From positions 3,472,001 through 3,536,000 of the forward strand of contig NZ_CP135971.1 of the NCBI RefSeq assembly GCF_032463525.1: a DNA stretch of 64,000 nucleotides, read 5' to 3'. Shown here piece after piece: positions 61,032 to 64,000 of the stretch. This DNA is from Pseudomonas sp. DTU_2021_1001937_2_SI_NGA_ILE_001 (GTDB lineage Bacteria > Pseudomonadota > Gammaproteobacteria > Pseudomonadales > Pseudomonadaceae). The translations under genes and the position numbers were made by a program. The notes below the pieces were generated by a model. That model had not been told where the DNA came from and did no database searches. It worked only from the letters and a program-made list of their open reading frames with translations. The first letter of the stretch is position 1, and each line of letters begins with the position of its first letter.

Positions 61032-63941
61032 CTAAAGCTCGTCCAGCACCTTCGACACGCTGTCGACGAAGAAGTCCACGCTGTGCCGGGGCGTGCACAT
61101 GGGTGGCTTGATCTTGAGGATGTTCAGGTGGTCACCGGTAGGTTGCATGAAGATCCCCCGCTCGCGCAGGCGTTCGCACAGGTAGGCGGTCTCGGAAGTG
61201 GCCGGCGCCAGGGTCTGGCGGTCGCGCACCAGTTCCAGCCCCAGGTAGAAGCCCATACCGTGCACCGCGCCGACCAGCGGGTGTCGCTCGGCCAGGGCCT
61301 GCAGGCGTGCCTTGAAGTAAGCGCCGAGCACCCGCGCGTTGTCGCGCAGCCTGTCCTGCTCCAGCACATCCAGCACCGCCATGCCGATCCGACAACTGAC
61401 CGGGCTGCCGCCAGCCGAGGAAAAGAAATAGCCCTCGGCTTCCAGCGCCTCGGCGATTTCCCGGCGAGTGATCACCGCACCCAGTGGGTGACCGTTACCC
61501 ATGCCCTTGGCCAACGTGATGATGTCGGGCACCACCCCCTGCTCTTCGAAGCCCCAGAAATATTCGCCCAGCCGCCCGTAGCCGACCTGCACCTCATCGG
61601 CGATGGCCACCCCGCCACGGGCGCGGACATGCTCGTAGACCGCTTGCAGATAGCCCGGCGGCAGGACGATGCCACCGGCGTTGCCGTACACCGGCTCGCA
61701 GATGAACCCCGCCACCTGGCGGCCTTGCGCGTCCAGCCGGGCCAGGGTCTGCTCGACACTGCGCAGGTAGTCGGAAGTACTGCCCGGCCCACGATAGGGG
61801 CCGCGATAGGTATTCGGCGCCGTGACCGGGTGGACCCAGTCGGGTCGGGTTTCCAGGGCCTGGGGGTTGTCGGCGATGGAGGTGGAAATCGCATCGGTGG
61901 CCACCGACCAGCCGTGGTAGGCCTCCAGCACGCTGAGCATGTCGCGCCCGCCGCTGAACGCCCAGGCGAGACGAATCGCCAGGTCGTTGGCCTCGGTGCC
62001 GCTGTTGACCAGAAAAACCCGGTCGAACCCCGGCGGCGCCAGCTTGAGCAGGCGCTCGGAAAACTCGCTGATGGCCGCGTAGTGAAAGCGCGAGTTGGTG
62101 TTGAGCAGCGACCACTGGCGCGCCGCTTCACGGGCCATGCGCGGGTGACCGTGACCAAGCACCGCCACGTTGTTGAGCATGTCCAGGTAAGAGCGGCCCT
62201 GCATGTCGATCAGGTGGTTGCGCCAGCCGCGCTCGATCTGCGGCGGCGCCTGGTAGTAGTGCTTTTGCGAGCGGGCCAAGCTGGCGTCGCGCCGGGCCAG
62301 CAGCGCCTGCGGGTCGGGCAGCGGCCGGGCGTCGCAGTCGAAGCCCAGCAGGCCGGCCGGTGACGGGCACAGCTGCCGCCAGGCCGACGCCCAGGCGGGC
62401 GTGCAGAACAACGGCGCGTTGAGCCCCGCCTCGCGGCACAGTTGCACCAGCAGGATGCCGCTGCACTCGCCGAGCCTCTGCCCGGCGCTCAGCGAGGTGT
62501 CGCACGGCAGTGCACTGCCGACGCCCCACAGGCGCAGCTGGAAGCCATCGCCGACCAGCACCAGGGCGGCGTCGGCGGTCTGCCGCAGATACCCGGCGAA
62601 CGGCGCATGCACCGGGGTGCCAGCAGGGATGTGCAGTTCGACATGCAGGGCGAAGGTGTCCGGTTCGCGGGCGCTGTCAGGCTGGGTGCGTGACAGGCGG
62701 TATTCGCCATAACGGCTGGTGGCCAGGCCGGTCTGCCGCGCCGTTTGCGCCAGCAAGCGTTCGTCGATGCCGTCCTGCTCCCAGTTACCGGCCTCGAAAT
62801 GCTCGCTCAACACCCCCAGGTCGACCCCGCAGAAGGCCCGGTCGCGCAGGCCGGGCAGCAGCAGGCTCCAGGCGGGCTGCGGCGCCGGATCGGATTCCAG
62901 ACCCACGGCGGCCAGGATCGCCGCTTCCATCAGCGCCATCGGCACCGAGGTGGCGGCGTCGAAGATCGCCCACTCGCTGTCCAGGTTGCCCTGGATGTAG
63001 GCATTGCCGGGTTCGACGCTGACCTGCTGCTCGCTGCTGAGCACCAGCACCGTGGCGCGCGCGACGATCAGCGGCCACAGCGCCTTGAGTTCCTCGACCC
63101 GCAGCGGGTTGCGCGCATGGTAGGCGCGGATGATCGGCAGGATGTACAGCGGGTCGCCTTCGGCATGGTGCAGCAGCGCCGCGCAGGTCACCGACAGGTC
63201 AGCGACCCGCCAGGTGGTGACCAGGTCGCCAAAGTCGATCAGCCCCTGGGGCTGCCACCGGCATTGTTCGTCGCGAGCCCACACCACGTTGTCTTCGGTG
63301 ATGTCCAGGTGGATGGCCTGCAACGGCAGCAGGGGAATCAGCGGCGCCAGGCAGTGACGCGCCTGGTCGGCCGCTTCGCGCAGGCACAGGCGTTCGTCGC
63401 CATCCTCGATCACCGGCAGCAGGTGCCGGGCCAACGCACCGGCATGGCGCGGGTCCCACTGCAGAATGCGCTCCAGGCCCGGATGGTTGAAGTCTTCCAG
63501 GGCCCGGTCGACGTTGGCGCACAACTCGCCCAGCGCCGTCAGCACGTCCAGGCCCAGGTGACCGGCATCGCCCAGCGACTGGCCATCGATGAACTCCAGC
63601 AGGCGCGCATGCACGGCCTGGCCGCCCAGGGTCAGCGACAGCAAGGTCTCGCCATCGCGCGCCGGGATGACCTGCGGTACCCGTACCCCGACCCGCCCGG
63701 CCAGGTGTTCGAGGGCGGCATGCTGGGCTTGCAGCTCCTCGCGGCGGTAGTCGCCGTGACAGATCTTCAGCACATAGCGGGCCGCCCCGGTGTCGAGCAG
63801 CAGGTTGCAGTCCTGCTGGCTGCCCAGCGCCTGCAGCGCGCCGCCCAGGCCGTAATGCGCCTGCAGCAGCGACAGGGCCTGGTCGTTGCTCACCTGCGGG
63901 CAGGGCAAGCTGGAACGGCGGATCAGGGTAGCAATCGGCAT
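61032..63941 (-). CDS. Kinase / M23-like / class-III aminotransferase fusion (phospho-lyase type)
   Basis: A single 969-residue protein with three parts. Residues about 20-330 are an aminoglycoside-phosphotransferase-like kinase (HLDITEDNVVW and LIDFGDLVTTW). About 430-530 is an M23 peptidase-like segment (ALHVELHIPAGTPVHAPFAG) whose metal-ligand pattern HxxxD has become HxxxH, so it is probably not a protease. About 540-969 is a class-III PLP enzyme (SGTEANDLAIRLA, IADEVQVGYGRLG, and the PLP Lys in ITLAKGMGNGHPLG). Kinase plus PLP phospho-lyase recalls hydroxylysine kinase with phosphohydroxylysine or ethanolamine-phosphate phospho-lyase. Its own substrate is unknown. Confidence 0.85.
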   Translation of the reverse strand: MPIATLIRRSSLPCPQVSNDQALSLLQAHYGLGGALQALGSQQDCNLLLDTGAARYVLKICHGDYRREELQAQHAALEHLAGRVGVRVPQVIPARDGETLLSLTLGGQAVHARLLEFIDGQSLGDAGHLGLDVLTALGELCANVDRALEDFNHPGLERILQWDPRHAGALARHLLPVIEDGDERLCLREAADQARHCLAPLIPLLPLQAIHLDITEDNVVWARDEQCRWQPQGLIDFGDLVTTWRVADLSVTCAALLHHAEGDPLYILPIIRAYHARNPLRVEELKALWPLIVARATVLVLSSEQQVSVEPGNAYIQGNLDSEWAIFDAATSVPMALMEAAILAAVGLESDPAPQPAWSLLLPGLRDRAFCGVDLGVLSEHFEAGNWEQDGIDERLLAQTARQTGLATSRYGEYRLSRTQPDSAREPDTFALHVELHIPAGTPVHAPFAGYLRQTADAALVLVGDGFQLRLWGVGSALPCDTSLSAGQRLGECSGILLVQLCREAGLNAPLFCTPAWASAWRQLCPSPAGLLGFDCDARPLPDPQALLARRDASLARSQKHYYQAPPQIERGWRNHLIDMQGRSYLDMLNNVAVLGHGHPRMAREAARQWSLLNTNSRFHYAAISEFSERLLKLAPPGFDRVFLVNSGTEANDLAIRLAWAFSGGRDMLSVLEAYHGWSVATDAISTSIADNPQALETRPDWVHPVTAPNTYRGPYRGPGSTSDYLRSVEQTLARLDAQGRQVAGFICEPVYGNAGGIVLPPGYLQAVYEHVRARGGVAIADEVQVGYGRLGEYFWGFEEQGVVPDIITLAKGMGNGHPLGAVITRREIAEALEAEGYFFSSAGGSPVSCRIGMAVLDVLEQDRLRDNARVLGAYFKARLQALAERHPLVGAVHGMGFYLGLELVRDRQTLAPATSETAYLCERLRERGIFMQPTGDHLNILKIKPPMCTPRHSVDFFVDSVSKVLDEL

Positions 63942-64000
63942 GGGCGACCTCGGCAGCGGAACGGCGATGCAATCGAGTAACTATAGATTGCAGGCTACAC

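Overview
The window looks like chromosome from a Pseudomonas of the P. putida / P. fluorescens type. The evidence is high GC with strong G/C third-position bias, dispersed REP elements of the pseudomonad type (GTAGGAGCGGCTTCAGCCGC), an OprD-family porin, fused GNAT-type ArgA, an EpsC-type serine acetyltransferase beside a cystine transporter and D-cysteine desulfhydrase, and agmatine deiminase. This is inferred from gene content and sequence style; no database search was run.

Layout. 1-4003: quaternary-amine genes: the 5' part of a choline/betaine/carnitine-type binding protein, a divergent GlxA/AraC regulator, and a BetT-like BCCT transporter with a BetI-like palindrome upstream. 4349-8915: sulfur amino acids: EpsC serine acetyltransferase, divergent D-cysteine desulfhydrase, and a three-gene cystine ABC transporter. 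9242-11483: an unidentified two-repeat protein, a methyltransferase and a small carbohydrate-binding-like protein. 11514-16776: a TriABC-like RND pump with two adaptors. 16893-20411: an orphan RHS-core protein, argA and argE. 20558-27473: a CYTH/CHAD triphosphatase, an eight-unit REP array, a GABA-type permease and a four-gene basic-amino-acid ABC transporter. 27484-29935: a second methyltransferase and a frameshifted J-domain membrane protein.

30120-37836 is a 7.6 kb genomic island in the 3' end of tRNA-Thr(TGT). It has a matching att core and paired GTGGTAAC arm repeats at both ends. Its tyrosine integrase gene carries a frameshift. The cargo is a HEPN-like protein, an unknown protein, a Rha-type phage protein behind a nested hairpin, a small serine recombinase behind six CGAACC motifs, and a complete C-protein-controlled type II restriction-modification system: m5C methyltransferase, controller, and a nuclease with a PD-X54-K-X13-E signature. 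GC and codon use drop clearly in the R-M part.

38187-64000 returns to chromosomal style: a secreted alpha/beta hydrolase; two overlapping lipoprotein genes; relBE and hipBA toxin-antitoxin loci, each with inverted-repeat operators; a DUF4142 protein; an MFS transporter; a PepSY / cytochrome b561 / phosphoethanolamine-transferase-like operon divergent from a two-component system with a CTTAAT-N5-CTTAAT box between them; GNAT, LysR, oxidoreductase and XapX genes; an internally deleted DUF4062 protein; an AraC regulator divergent from a YcaC-type hydrolase; an OprD porin; agmatine deiminase; and a 969-residue kinase / M23-like / class-III aminotransferase fusion.

Most of the window is nutrient uptake and amino-acid metabolism. 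The accessory interest lies in the R-M island, the two toxin-antitoxin loci, the REP-based repeats (several inside conserved outer inverted repeats) and a few broken or fused genes.
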